NCBI GenBank assembly: GCA_017519865.1
Contig: JAFWRQ010000031.1
Span: 1 to 62,571, forward strand
Direction of reading: 5' to 3'
Length of the DNA stretch: 62,571 nucleotides
Origin: Bacteroidales bacterium
GTDB taxonomy: Bacteria > Bacteroidota > Bacteroidia > Bacteroidales > UBA932
Shown here: positions 8,557-17,301 of the stretch, one piece after another
Layout of the letters: the number at the start of each line of letters is the position of its first letter
How positions within the stretch are numbered: position 1 is the stretch's first letter
Notes under the pieces: model-generated
What the model was told of the DNA's origin: nothing
The model's input: only the letters and a program-made list of their open reading frames with translations
The model's database searches: none
Position numbers and translations under genes: made by a program

Positions 8557-9462
8557 CTAGAGCTTCCTGACCGTAGCGCCCCTGGCAACCTGGAGAACAT
8601 TGACCTTGGTGTCGGGGGCGGCTTCGTATTGGCAGGTGGATGCTCCGCTGGCCTCTATCTCGATGGCGCGCACGGCCGACACCCTGCAGTTAGAAGCACC
8701 GGACAGCCGTACCCTGACGTCCTGGGACTTTGCGCTCCTGGCGTCGATGGAGGCCGCTCCGGAGCCCTCTACATCGAGGGCCTGGAGCGCGGAGGAGGAG
8801 ACGAACTCCGCCCTGGAGGCGCCGGAAGTCTGGAGCTTGACCTGCCTCAGGGCGCCGCCTATGTTGGCGTGGGCGCTGCCCGTAAGTTCGGCTTCCAGCA
8901 ATGATGTATCGACGTCAACCTTGATCTTTGAGGCTCCTGAGGCGTCGAGGGAGACCGTGTCGAAACGGCCTTCCAGGGATGCCTGGGATGCTCCGCTGAG
9001 CCTGATGTCGGCCTTGGGTGCCGGGACGGAGAGTCCGTCGGCGTGAGTGGCTCCGCTCATGTCAAGGAGGAAAGTGCGGTCACGCAGGGCGGGGAAGGCA
9101 CCGTCGCACTTGAGCCTTGCCGCCCCGCTGAGCGAGACGCTCTCGAGGGTGGGCATGTGGACCTCGGCGCGTATCGCTCCGTCCTTGTCCGAAGAGAGTT
9201 TGCGCTGCACCGAGGCGGGGAGATTGGCCAGGCTGAGGACGAGGTTCCTGCCGCTGACTTCCACCTTGATGTAAGACTCCAGGTAGTCGGGAGCCTCGAC
9301 GTTTACCGAGTAGTCCGGGGACTGGGTGAGGTGTACTTGGAACGCGTTCGACGCGCGGATTCCTGTGAATCCCCTGAGGGAGTATGACCTGTCGATTGTT
9401 CCGGCCAGTGCCGGGACCAGGGCTGCTATTGCGGCCAGTACGGTTAAAATGGTCTTTTTCAT
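8557..9462 (-). CDS. Exported DUF2807 (GIN, head-type) beta-helix protein
   Basis: This 301-residue protein has a clear signal peptide (MKKTILTVLAAIAALVPALA). One or two GIN/DUF2807 units follow: a GFTGIRASNAFQVHLTQSP opening, then repeated GASxAxx-type strands (SLSGAARLKCDGAF, DMSGATHADGL, LSGASQASLEG, DASGASKIKVD, LSGASNCRVSA, EASGASTCQYEA). These build a right-handed beta-helix-like fold facing the periplasm or surface. Function of the family is not established; many are regulated by ECF sigma factors. It lies 18 bases after the anti-sigma gene, so it is probably part of that operon or its target. Confidence 0.82.
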   Translation of the reverse strand: MKKTILTVLAAIAALVPALAGTIDRSYSLRGFTGIRASNAFQVHLTQSPDYSVNVEAPDYLESYIKVEVSGRNLVLSLANLPASVQRKLSSDKDGAIRAEVHMPTLESVSLSGAARLKCDGAFPALRDRTFLLDMSGATHADGLSVPAPKADIRLSGASQASLEGRFDTVSLDASGASKIKVDVDTSLLEAELTGSAHANIGGALRQVKLQTSGASRAEFVSSSALQALDVEGSGAASIDARSAKSQDVRVRLSGASNCRVSAVRAIEIEASGASTCQYEAAPDTKVNVLQVARGATVRKL

Positions 9463-9480
9463 ATCTTTTGCATCTATTTG

Positions 9481-9930
9481 TCATTTCAGGAGGAGGTGGA
9501 CTCCGTCGAGCAGTGCGTTGTAATGCTCCCGGAGGATGGCGGTCTTCTCGGCTTCGCTGAGTTCGTCCGGAAGCTGGTCGGCCAGGGGGATGGCCTCGTC
9601 GGTAAGGCCGAGCAACTGCTGTGAACGGCTTTCGTCGGGACCGGCTTTCTCCCAGGCCTTCGTGACCTGGGCGATGTAACTGCGGTAGATGCCCTCGGGG
9701 GTGTTCTCCGCGCCGCGGAGCCAGTCCCTGCTGCGATCTGCCTTCGGCAGGAGCAGCAGGACGGCGAGCGCCGCGGCCGCGGCCGCAGGCAGGACGGTCC
9801 GGAAAATCCGGACCCTGCGCCTGCCGACCACCTCCCACTTCCCGAGGAAGCGGTCTTCAGCCCCTTCCGGGGGAAGCTCCGTGTCGAAGCCTGCGGCATT
9901 GTTGCGAATATATTCTTCCAAACTGTTCAT
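9481..9930 (-). CDS. Putative single-span anti-sigma factor
   Basis: This 149-residue protein has an N-terminal segment (MNSLEEYIRNNAAGFD, then ELPPEGAEDRFLGKW) of the sort that opens Bacteroidota anti-sigma factors. One membrane helix is at about residues 43-62, followed by a short polar periplasmic part. No HxxxCxxC zinc motif is present. The ATG at 9928-9930 overlaps the TGA of the sigma gene (ATGA), which is strong evidence for paired translation. An ATG further upstream was rejected because it lies inside the sigma gene. Function is inferred mainly from the context. Confidence 0.68.
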   Translation of the reverse strand: MNSLEEYIRNNAAGFDTELPPEGAEDRFLGKWEVVGRRRVRIFRTVLPAAAAAALAVLLLLPKADRSRDWLRGAENTPEGIYRSYIAQVTKAWEKAGPDESRSQQLLGLTDEAIPLADQLPDELSEAEKTAILREHYNALLDGVHLLLK

Positions 9931-10418
9931 ATCATCGATGTTTTCAGTTCCTTTGCGAGTTTTGCCCTGCCACGCGAAAACCACGAGCGGAGCGTGACTT
10001 CCTTCTGTCCGGTCAACCGGGCTATCCCGGAGTAGTCCATCCCCTCTATGAGCACCAGGTCCAGGATCAGGGCGTATGGATGCGGCAAGCGCTCCATCGC
10101 TGCACGGATGCTCATGACGTCCATCGTCACGGCTTCGGCTTCTTCCTCCTCAACTTCGTCGACCGTAAGGCCCTCCAGTGCGTCAGCGGCCCTGTTCCTG
10201 CGGCGCAGCGCGTCGATGGACATCCTGATGCAGGTGGTCCTGAGCCATGAGGCGGCCTGGGCAGGGGTCGCGCTGCGTACGCCCCTGTCGATGTAACGCA
10301 TCAGGGTATCCTGCATTATCTCCTCTGCTTCTGCGCTGTCGCGGACTATGCGCAAGGCCGTATTGTATATGGCCTTGCTGTGGGTGCGGTAGAATGCTGT
10401 GGCTTCCTGACGGGTCAT
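9927..10418 (-). CDS. ECF-family RNA polymerase sigma factor
   Basis: This 163-residue sigma-70 group IV protein has region 2 at about residues 8-75 (YRTHSKAIYNTALRIVRDSAEAEEIMQDT, then SWLRTTCIRMSIDALRRR). An acidic linker (VDEVEEEEAEA) leads to region 4 at about residues 105-160 (AAMERLPHPYALILDLVLIEGMDYSGIARLTG, then LRSWFSRGRAKLAKEL). It would direct transcription of an extracytoplasmic-stress or envelope regulon, held by the overlapping downstream anti-sigma gene. The DUF2807 gene behind them is a likely target. Confidence 0.9.
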   Translation of the reverse strand: MTRQEATAFYRTHSKAIYNTALRIVRDSAEAEEIMQDTLMRYIDRGVRSATPAQAASWLRTTCIRMSIDALRRRNRAADALEGLTVDEVEEEEAEAVTMDVMSIRAAMERLPHPYALILDLVLIEGMDYSGIARLTGQKEVTLRSWFSRGRAKLAKELKTSMI

Positions 10419-10447
10419 TTCCGGTTGTTCTCTGCCTTAATAACGCA

Positions 10448-10477
10448 GGAAAGACGGTGGCGTTGCACCGTCTTTCC
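10448..10477 (-). terminator. Perfect 12-bp hairpin between ssb and the sigma gene
   Basis: GGAAAGACGGTG (10448-10459) and CACCGTCTTTCC (10466-10477) pair perfectly around a six-base loop. It lies 19 bases after the ssb stop on the minus strand and 29 bases before the sigma ATG. In that direction the following sequence is TGCGTTATT, a weak U-tract, so it may be a leaky terminator or an attenuator in front of the sigma operon. Confidence 0.6.
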
Positions 10478-10496
10478 AACTTTTTCAAGTTTTTTC

Positions 10497-11048
10497 TCAG
10501 AACGGGAGGTCGTCGGCCCCTTCGCCCATAATGTCGATGGGTGCTGTCTGTACCGGAGCGACAGGCTGCTGCGGGGCGCCGGCCGGGCGTGGCTGGAAGC
10601 CTGCCGGCTGGTTGAAGCCCTGCGGCGCCGGCGTGGGCTGGGGATAGCCCTGGGTGCGCTGCTGCACGAAGCCGTCCTGTCCGTCGGCTGCGGGATTGTC
10701 GCTGCGTTTGCCCAGCAGCTGGATATTGTCGACTACCACTTCCGTGGTGAACTTCTTCACTCCCTGCTGGTCAGTCCACGAACGTGTCCTGAGCTTGCCT
10801 TCGATATAGACTTGCATTCCCTTGCGGATGAACTTCTCGGCAAGGTCTGCGGAATTCCTCCAGGCGACGATGTTGTGCCATTCGGTGTTCTCACGGAGCT
10901 CTCCGCTGCGGTCCCTGTACCGCTCCGTGGTGGCCAGGGTGAAAGATGCGACTTTGGTGGCGTTCTGTGCGCCGGAATTGCCTTCGAGGTAACGTACTTC
11001 GGGGTCTCTGCCAACGTTACCGATCAACATGACTTTGTTCAGTGACAT
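10497..11048 (-). CDS. ssb: Single-stranded DNA-binding protein
   Basis: This 183-residue protein has an OB fold at residues 1-115 (MSLNKVMLIGNVGRDPEVRY; TEWHNIVAWRNSADLAEKFIRKGMQVYIEGKLRTRSW). A disordered Gln/Pro/Gly-rich linker follows, then the acidic tip DDLPF that recruits replication and repair partners. Length and order of parts are standard. It is preceded by its own consensus promoter (11094-11124) and a leader stem-loop (11069-11087). Confidence 0.97.
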   Translation of the reverse strand: MSLNKVMLIGNVGRDPEVRYLEGNSGAQNATKVASFTLATTERYRDRSGELRENTEWHNIVAWRNSADLAEKFIRKGMQVYIEGKLRTRSWTDQQGVKKFTTEVVVDNIQLLGKRSDNPAADGQDGFVQQRTQGYPQPTPAPQGFNQPAGFQPRPAGAPQQPVAPVQTAPIDIMGEGADDLPF

Positions 11049-11068
11049 AATGGTTAGGTTAAAATGAT

Positions 11069-11087
11069 GGACTTCCTTCGGAAGCCC
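11069..11087 (-). other. Stem-loop in the ssb leader
   Basis: GGGCTTCC and GGAAGTCC (minus strand) form an eight-pair stem, including one G-U, around a GAA loop. It sits about 20 bases before the ssb ATG and just downstream of the predicted transcription start. It may affect mRNA stability or translation; no known riboswitch is recognised. Confidence 0.45.
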
Positions 11088-11093
11088 TTATGA

Positions 11094-11124
11094 CAAATAT
11101 AGCAAAAGAAAACGAAATAATCAA
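11094..11124 (-). promoter_or_regulatory. Promoter of ssb
   Basis: TTG (11122-11124, minus strand), a 20-base spacer, then TATATTTG (11094-11101) match the Bacteroidota housekeeping promoter. The -33 element overlaps the end of lplA, so ssb is expressed independently of it. Confidence 0.78.
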
Positions 11125-12119
11125 CCCGCAATGCCGCCGGTCGAGAAGAGATCCGCCAGCTCTTCAGCGGAGGTGCCGTCGAAGCTGCGGCCGACATCAA
11201 GGCCCCGGAGGGCCTCCAGGACGGCGGCGCGCCCGAAGCGGCATCCTTCGAGCGCCGCTGCGATCCCTTCGGCCGGCAGGCTTCCTATGAAGTCTCCGCC
11301 GAAAGACGCCTCTTTTATCCTGCCGTGAACTATGCCGCAGTTGATCTGTACGGTTCCGCAGGGCAGTCTCAGTGCCTGCGTGAACTGCGCCTTGGGAGAA
11401 TGGCCGAAATTCCATTCCCATGTGGAGAACTTGTCCCTGCAAATCCTCCGGATGTCCTCTTCCTGTCCCGGGGTGAGGAACAGTTGCAGATCGGAATAGT
11501 CCCGGGAAAGGATGCGCTCCAAGGCGTCCTTGAACTCCCCGATATCAGAGAATTGCGGGAGGTAGTCTTTCAGGTTCGCGACGCGGCTGCGGACCGATGC
11601 TATGCCCGCCGCCTCGAGTTTGCTCCCGGGAACGGCCAGGGCTGCGGTAAGCTTTTCTATATCAACGTCGAACATCAGCGTGCCATGTACCATCAGGCGG
11701 TCCTTGTAAACCCTCTTGGCATAACCTGAGACCTTGCGTCCGTACACGGTGATGTCGTTGCGCCCGTTGATCTCGGCGGGGACCCCCAGCGAGCGCAACG
11801 CCTCCAGCATCATGTGCATATAGCCCGGATAGTCCCGGTCCAGGTCATTGGAGCGTCCTACGATGGTGTAGTTGAGATTCTGCAGGTCATGATATACCGC
11901 TCCGCCTCCGGTGACCCTGCGGGCCAGTATGATGCCGTTGGCTTCGAGGTAGGGGAGATTGACTTCGGCATAGGCGTTCTGGCTCAGCCCTATGATGACG
12001 GAAGGTGCGTTGCGCCAAAGGTAGAATACCGTCTCGTCCGACGGGAACCGCTCGAGGCAGTATTCGTCGAACGACATATTGAAATGCGGGTCTGTGCTGC
12101 TGTTGCGAAGATACTTCAT
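11121..12119 (-). CDS. lplA: Lipoate-protein ligase A
   Basis: This 332-residue protein attaches free lipoate, via lipoyl-AMP, to E2 or GcvH lipoyl domains. Seen: the substrate-binding segment RRVTGGGAVYHDLQNLNYTIVG, and the adenylate-binding lysine region GRKVSGYAKRVYKDRLMVHGTLMFDVD. A C-terminal accessory domain of about 90 residues contains WEWNFGHSP. Length suits bacterial LplA (about 330). It lies 26 bases downstream of the aroE-like gene. Confidence 0.93.
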   Translation of the reverse strand: MKYLRNSSTDPHFNMSFDEYCLERFPSDETVFYLWRNAPSVIIGLSQNAYAEVNLPYLEANGIILARRVTGGGAVYHDLQNLNYTIVGRSNDLDRDYPGYMHMMLEALRSLGVPAEINGRNDITVYGRKVSGYAKRVYKDRLMVHGTLMFDVDIEKLTAALAVPGSKLEAAGIASVRSRVANLKDYLPQFSDIGEFKDALERILSRDYSDLQLFLTPGQEEDIRRICRDKFSTWEWNFGHSPKAQFTQALRLPCGTVQINCGIVHGRIKEASFGGDFIGSLPAEGIAAALEGCRFGRAAVLEALRGLDVGRSFDGTSAEELADLFSTGGIAG

Positions 12120-12145
12120 ACCCGGAGATACTCCTTGCAGACTGT

Positions 12146-13012
12146 CTAAATGAGTGCGTCGATGTCGGGAGCCTCACCCGTCATTACGGAGTAGCCGGAG
12201 ACCGCCTGGTTCACCAGCCATTCGCTCCCGGGCAGGTATCTGGCTCCGGCATCCAGCATCCTTGCCCTCAGCAGGCCAGAGAATGCCGGGTCGCGATAAT
12301 TGGCCTCCAGGATGAAAGGCTTGCTTACGGAAAAGTCCTCTCCGGTCAGTCCGGAGAAGCATTCCAGGGCTGCCGGAAGCGCATAAACAAGGAGATCGGT
12401 TCCGTGCAGTCCATCCTTGAAAGAACTGATATCCGCTACCTTGAAGCCGTACTCAGGCAGGCCCTTGACGAAGACTTCAGCCTTGGATGCGGTACGGTTC
12501 ATGACCGTCGTGGCGAATCCCATCTCGGCCGCGGCGACGGCCGCCGCCTTGCCGGCTCCGCCGAGCCCTACTATGAGCGCGGCCGGCCTCCGGCCGAAGC
12601 GCTCCGTGAGTTGCGCCCGCACGAACTGGTGGACCTTTATATGGGCGTTCGCTCCGAAAGTGGAGTAGAACTCCCTGACGATGCCCGGGAACAGCGCTTC
12701 TCCCACGGTCAGGATCACTCCCGTAAAGTCTGAATTATAGGCGCTGACCCCTTCCGGGGTCTTGACCAGTATGTTGGCAGCCCCCGTCAGGGCCACCGGC
12801 CCGGACACGATGTCGGCTTTGGCATAGGCCTTCTCCTTGAACGGGGCCGTGACATTGACGGCAATGTATCCTTTGAGGAACCTGGAATACGACTCCTCGA
12901 AATACTCACCGCGTATGAGGTCGTATGAGTATTTCCCGTGATATGCCGCATCGAAGAGCCTCGGGCTCTGCGAATGCTCGATGGGATGTCCTATGAGACC
13001 GAATTCAGGCAT
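12146..13012 (-). CDS. aroE: Shikimate dehydrogenase
   Basis: This 288-residue NADPH enzyme converts 3-dehydroshikimate to shikimate. Seen: the substrate motif GHPIEHSQSPRLFDAAY, the catalytic lysine in NVTAPFKEKAY, and the aspartate in YNSDFTG. The Rossmann segment GLGGAGKAAAVAAAEMG is followed by NRTASKAE. A stretch of about 30 residues between the two domains (FPGIVREFYSTFGANAHIKV) is longer than in E. coli AroE. The C-terminal motif is reduced to EWLVNQAVSGY. It overlaps the trmH-family gene by eight bases, so it is in an operon with it and lysS. Confidence 0.88.
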   Translation of the reverse strand: MPEFGLIGHPIEHSQSPRLFDAAYHGKYSYDLIRGEYFEESYSRFLKGYIAVNVTAPFKEKAYAKADIVSGPVALTGAANILVKTPEGVSAYNSDFTGVILTVGEALFPGIVREFYSTFGANAHIKVHQFVRAQLTERFGRRPAALIVGLGGAGKAAAVAAAEMGFATTVMNRTASKAEVFVKGLPEYGFKVADISSFKDGLHGTDLLVYALPAALECFSGLTGEDFSVSKPFILEANYRDPAFSGLLRARMLDAGARYLPGSEWLVNQAVSGYSVMTGEAPDIDALI

Positions 13013-13883
13013 TTCTCTGTCGTACGGCTTCGAAGAGCAGGATGGCCGCGGACACCGATGCGTTGAGGGAATCCAGTTCCCCGAGCATCGGTATGCGGAT
13101 GTGGGCGTCCGCCGCCTCGCGCCATGCGGCCGTGAGGCCGGTGGCCTCAGTGCCGATGACGATGGCGGTCCCGCCCCTCATGTCGGTATCGTAATACCAG
13201 GACGAATCCTGCAGTTGTGCCGTGTATATGTTTATGTTGTTGTCCTTAAGCCACTTGATGGCCTCGTCTGAGGTGCAGCAGGCGACCGGCACGGTGAAGA
13301 CGGCCCCGATGCTTGCCCTGATCAGGTTGGGGTTGTACAGGTCCGTCAGCGGATCGCAGATCAGGACGGCGTCCGCCCCGGCCGCATCCGCGCTCCGCAG
13401 CACGGCGCCCAGGTTTCCGGGCTTCTCCACGCCCTCCAGCACCACCACAAGCGGATTCTCCGGCAGCCTCAGCTCCCCGAGCGTCCTCTCCTTCACTTTC
13501 ACCTCCGCTATCATCCCTTCGGTCCCGCCCCTGTACGCAATCTTCCCGTACAGCTCCCTCGGCACCTCTACAACCTGCCTGGCGGCAGAAAGAACGTCGA
13601 GGTCTGGCAGCGGACATTCTGGAGCTTTTACCCGGGTAGGGTCCGCGTTGCGCGTCAGCGCACTGTAGCGGATAGCGGAAGAATGTCCGACTGCCAGACC
13701 GACTATTTCCGGGCAGTAAAAAAGCGTATCAATCTCGAACCCGGCGCGGACGCAATGCTCCAGCTCCCTGCGCCCTTCCACGACAAAAAGCCCCATCTCC
13801 TTGCGGAGGCGGGCTTTCTCCTGAAGGGCAAGAAGCGTCTTGACCTTGGCGTTCTGCGCCGATGTGACCGACTCGAATCTCAC
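13005..13883 (-). CDS. TrmH/SpoU-family RNA 2'-O-methyltransferase
   Basis: This 292-residue protein has an N-terminal substrate-binding region ([28 protein letters not shown]) and a C-terminal SPOUT knot. The knot shows the family motifs [27 protein letters not shown] (motif 1), VIGTEATGL (motif 2) and [26 protein letters not shown] (motif 3), with the catalytic Arg and the SAM-binding knot. The target is probably rRNA or tRNA, but the exact nucleotide cannot be told. It overlaps lysS by four bases and aroE by eight. Confidence 0.92.
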   Translation of the reverse strand: MRFESVTSAQNAKVKTLLALQEKARLRKEMGLFVVEGRRELEHCVRAGFEIDTLFYCPEIVGLAVGHSSAIRYSALTRNADPTRVKAPECPLPDLDVLSAARQVVEVPRELYGKIAYRGGTEGMIAEVKVKERTLGELRLPENPLVVVLEGVEKPGNLGAVLRSADAAGADAVLICDPLTDLYNPNLIRASIGAVFTVPVACCTSDEAIKWLKDNNINIYTAQLQDSSWYYDTDMRGGTAIVIGTEATGLTAAWREAADAHIRIPMLGELDSLNASVSAAILLFEAVRQRNA

Positions 13884-15424
13884 TGCTCCTTCTCCTCCTC
13901 CTTCTTCACGGTCTTCTCCGGCTTCATCTGCGGGAAGAACAGGACATCCTGTATGGTGGTCTGTCCTGTCATGAACATCGTCAGACGGTCGATTCCCATA
14001 CCTAGACCTGAGGTCGGCGGCATACCGTACTCGAGCGCGCGCACGAAATCATAGTCGATGAACATCGCCTCGTCGTCGCCCTTGCTCTTGAGCCGGGCCT
14101 GCTCCTCGAAACGCTCCAGCTGGTCGATCGGGTCGTTCAGCTCGGAATACGCATTTGCCAGTTCCTTGCCGCACACGAAAAGCTCGAAACGTTCCGTGAG
14201 CGAAGGATTGCTGCGATGGCGCTTGGTAAGAGGGGACATCTCGACGGGATAATCGATGATATAGGTCGGGTCGATGAGATTCTTCTCGGCATATTCGCCG
14301 AAGATCGCATCGATGAGCTTGCCCTTGCCCATGGAAGGCTCCACCTCCACGTTCAACTTCTTGCAGGTGGCGCGGAGTTCGTCCTCGTCCATACCGGACA
14401 CGTCGACTCCAGCGTACTCCTTGATCGCATCGAGGATCGGAAGCCTGCGGTAAGGGGGCTTGAAATCCACCTCGTGCCCGCCGATCTGCACCTTGGTCGA
14501 ACCGTTGACCTTCATCGAAATCTTCTCCAGCATCTTCTCCACGAACTCCATCATCCAGATGTAGTCCTTGTACGCCACGTAGATCTCCATGCAGGTGAAC
14601 TCGGGATTGTGGGTCTTGTCCATACCCTCGTTGCGGAAATCCTTAGCGAACTCGTAGACACCGTTGTAGCCGCCCACGATCAGGCGCTTGAGATAAAGCT
14701 CGTTCGCGATGCGCAGGTAAAGCGGGATGTCCAGTGCGTTATGATGGGTGATGAAAGGACGTGCGGTAGCGCCTCCCGGGATGCTCTGGAGGATAGGGGT
14801 CTCCACCTCGAGGCAACCTGCTTCGTTGAAGTACTCGCGCATCGTAGCCACTATCTGGGCGCGCTTGATGAAGGTTTCCTTGACCTGGGGATTGACGATC
14901 AGGTCCACGTAGCGCTGGCGGTAGCGCAGTTCCGGATCCGAGAAACCGTCGTGGACGGTTCCGTCGGCATCGGTCTTGACTATCGGGAGCACTTTGAGCG
15001 ACTTGCTGAGCAGGGTGAGTTCCTTGGCGTGGACGGAAAGCTGACCGGTCTGCGTGATGAAGGCGAAACCCTTGATGCCCACGATGTCGCCGATGTCGAG
15101 CAATTTCTTGAACACGGTGTTGTACATGGTCTTGTCCTCTCCCGGGCAGATCTCGTCGCGCTTGACATAGACCTGCATGCGGCCGGTCTCATCCTGCAGC
15201 TCCATGAATGAAGCGGCGCCCATGATGCGGCGGGACATTATGCGTCCTGCAATGCAGACGTCGGTGAGATTGCCCGCCTCGGGGTCATACTTGTCCTTGA
15301 TGCCCTGGGCGCTTTCGTTGACCGGATAGAGGGCGGCCGGATAAGGCTCGATGCCCAGTTCCCTGAGCTTGGCGAGCGATTCCCTCCTCAGTACTTCCTG
15401 TTCACTATATTCAATATTGCTCAT
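13880..15424 (-). CDS. lysS: Lysyl-tRNA synthetase, class II
   Basis: This 514-residue enzyme has an N-terminal OB domain ([32 protein letters not shown]) and the class II catalytic core. Motif 2 [20 protein letters not shown] and motif 3 [11 protein letters not shown] are present. The start MSNIEYSEQ at 15422-15424 is preferred because the upstream codons are not conserved and lie in front of a predicted -7 element (15446-15453). First gene of the lysS-trmH-aroE operon, divergent from recJ. Confidence 0.96.
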   Translation of the reverse strand: MSNIEYSEQEVLRRESLAKLRELGIEPYPAALYPVNESAQGIKDKYDPEAGNLTDVCIAGRIMSRRIMGAASFMELQDETGRMQVYVKRDEICPGEDKTMYNTVFKKLLDIGDIVGIKGFAFITQTGQLSVHAKELTLLSKSLKVLPIVKTDADGTVHDGFSDPELRYRQRYVDLIVNPQVKETFIKRAQIVATMREYFNEAGCLEVETPILQSIPGGATARPFITHHNALDIPLYLRIANELYLKRLIVGGYNGVYEFAKDFRNEGMDKTHNPEFTCMEIYVAYKDYIWMMEFVEKMLEKISMKVNGSTKVQIGGHEVDFKPPYRRLPILDAIKEYAGVDVSGMDEDELRATCKKLNVEVEPSMGKGKLIDAIFGEYAEKNLIDPTYIIDYPVEMSPLTKRHRSNPSLTERFELFVCGKELANAYSELNDPIDQLERFEEQARLKSKGDDEAMFIDYDFVRALEYGMPPTSGLGMGIDRLTMFMTGQTTIQDVLFFPQMKPEKTVKKEEEKEQ

Positions 15425-15445
15425 ACTTTTTTGTTTTAAAGTCCA

Positions 15446-15453
15446 CAAAAATA
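15446..15453 (-). promoter_or_regulatory. Predicted -7 element for lysS operon
   Basis: TATTTTTG on the minus strand matches TAnnTTTG, 21 bases before the lysS ATG. No TTG is found at the expected spacing. Confidence 0.5.
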
Positions 15454-15527
15454 GCACAATTAATCCGTATTTGCCCCATGGCAGGCATTTTTATTGAATA
15501 AAAATTCGGTTCTTGAAGAAAAAAACG

Positions 15528-15535
15528 TAACTTTG
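15528..15535 (+). promoter_or_regulatory. Predicted -7 element for recJ, seven bases before its ATG
   Basis: TAACTTTG matches TAnnTTTG. Only seven bases (AACGAAT) separate it from the recJ ATG at 15543, so a start 4-7 bases downstream would give a leaderless or nearly leaderless mRNA. No clear TTG lies 19-21 bases upstream. Confidence 0.55.
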
Positions 15536-15542
15536 AACGAAT

Positions 15543-17276
15543 ATGGCAAAGGAGTGCAAATGGGTTGTCAAGGAGCCGGCCGATCCCGCCAAGGTGTCGA
15601 GGCTGGCTACTGAAGTCGGCATCGACAAGGTGCTGGCCGAACTTCTGGTGAAGCGCGGCGTCGAGACTTTCGAGCAGACCCGCTCCTTCTTCCGTCCGCA
15701 GCTTTCCGACCTGCACGACCCTTTCCTCATGAAGGATATGGACGAGGCCGTCGAGCGTCTCCGCAAAGCCATCGTCACACACGAGAAGATCCTCGTGTAC
15801 GGCGACTACGACGTCGACGGCACGACCGCCGTATCGCTTGTCTATTCTTTCATCAAGCGTTTCACCGACCAGGTCGACTTCTATATCCCCGACCGCAACG
15901 ACGAGGGCTACGGGGTGTCCATCAAAGGCCTGGATTGGGCCGCTGACAACGGCTTCTCCCTTGTCATCACCCTCGACTGCGGCATCAAGGCCATCGAAAA
16001 GACACGCTATGCCGCCAAACGCGGCATAGACTTCATCATCTGCGACCATCACCTTCCCGACACGGAGCTACCTCCTGCCGTGGCCGTCCTAGACCCCAAG
16101 CGCGAGGACTGCCACTATCCTTTCGACGACCTGTCGGGCTGCGGTGTAGGCTTCAAGCTCGTCCAGGCTTATTCCCAGCGTTACGGAGTGCCGTTCGAAA
16201 GCCTCGTACCACTGCTGGACTACCTTGTCGTCAGCATCGCCTCCGACCTCGTTTCCGTGGTGGGCGAGAACCGCGTGCTGGCGCACTACGGCCTCCGGCA
16301 GCTCAATGAAGCGCCCAGGGCAGGACTGCTGGCCATGATCACGCTTTCCAAGCTTGAACTCGGTCACATCACCATCGACGACATCGTCTTCAAGATCGGT
16401 CCGAGGATCAATGCCGCAGGACGTATGGAGACCGGCCGTCTCGCAGTCGAACTCCTTACCGCCTCAGACCTTGACGAGGCGATGACCATCGGCGAGAAGA
16501 TAAACGAAAACAACAACGACCGCAAGAGCATCGACCGCGAGATCACCCAGGAGGCCCTGGAGATGGTCCAGAGAGGGGAGAGCCTCGCGTGGAAGAATGC
16601 CACCGTCGTTTATAATCCCAGTTGGAACAAGGGCGTGGTCGGCATCGTCGCCTCGCGCCTCGTCGAAGCGTTCTACAAGCCTACGATCGTTCTTACCAGC
16701 TCCAACGGTTTCGTCACCGGATCGGCCCGGAGCATCCAGGGCTTCGACCTCTATGAGGCCATCGAAAGCTGTGCCGACCTCCTCGAAAATTTCGGAGGCC
16801 ACGTCTATGCCGCCGGACTTACCCTCAAGGAGGAGAATCTGGAGGAGTTCAGCGCCCGGATCGACAAGTTTGTCGGAGAGAAGATCACGGAGGAGATGCT
16901 TACTCCCGTGGTAGTCATCGACGCAAAACTCGACTTTGCCCGCATCACCCCTAAGTTCTTCCGCATACTCAAGCAGTTCCAGCCCTTCGGCCCGGGCAAC
17001 AACAATCCCCTGTTCATCACGGAGAACGTCTACGACGACGGCAATGCACGCAAGGTCGGAGCCGGAGGCGTACACGTCAAACTCGAGCTGCTCCAGGAGT
17101 CACAGCCCTATCACCAGATTCCGGCGATAGCCTTCAATATGTCGGATTTCTATGATTACATCAAGGCCGGCAATCCTTTCGATGTCTGCTACGCCATAGT
17201 CGAGAACTACTACCGGGGCAGTTCCAACATCCAGCTGCGCATCAAGGACATGCACGAGCGCGAGGACATTATCTGA
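15543..17276 (+). CDS. recJ: Single-stranded-DNA-specific exonuclease RecJ
   Basis: This 577-residue DHH-family 5'-3' exonuclease acts in recombination and mismatch repair. Motif I VYGDYDVDGTTA (about residues 81-92), ITLDCG, and the DHH motif ICDHHLPD hold the metal-binding residues. The DHHA1 domain includes RINAAGRM and the segment GSARSIQGFDLYEAI with GGHVYAAGLTL, followed by an OB-type C-terminal part (FQPFGPGNNNPLF). Length is family-typical. It is divergent from lysS and convergent with the receptor gene, whose stop lies 26 bases away. Confidence 0.96.
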   Translation: MAKECKWVVKEPADPAKVSRLATEVGIDKVLAELLVKRGVETFEQTRSFFRPQLSDLHDPFLMKDMDEAVERLRKAIVTHEKILVYGDYDVDGTTAVSLVYSFIKRFTDQVDFYIPDRNDEGYGVSIKGLDWAADNGFSLVITLDCGIKAIEKTRYAAKRGIDFIICDHHLPDTELPPAVAVLDPKREDCHYPFDDLSGCGVGFKLVQAYSQRYGVPFESLVPLLDYLVVSIASDLVSVVGENRVLAHYGLRQLNEAPRAGLLAMITLSKLELGHITIDDIVFKIGPRINAAGRMETGRLAVELLTASDLDEAMTIGEKINENNNDRKSIDREITQEALEMVQRGESLAWKNATVVYNPSWNKGVVGIVASRLVEAFYKPTIVLTSSNGFVTGSARSIQGFDLYEAIESCADLLENFGGHVYAAGLTLKEENLEEFSARIDKFVGEKITEEMLTPVVVIDAKLDFARITPKFFRILKQFQPFGPGNNNPLFITENVYDDGNARKVGAGGVHVKLELLQESQPYHQIPAIAFNMSDFYDYIKAGNPFDVCYAIVENYYRGSSNIQLRIKDMHEREDII

Positions 17277-17301
17277 CCGTCCTCGCAGGCGCTTAGCCTT
17301 C

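Noticed and set aside
10448-10477. Riboswitch in front of the sigma factor gene
   Set aside because: It is a simple perfect hairpin without any conserved aptamer pattern.
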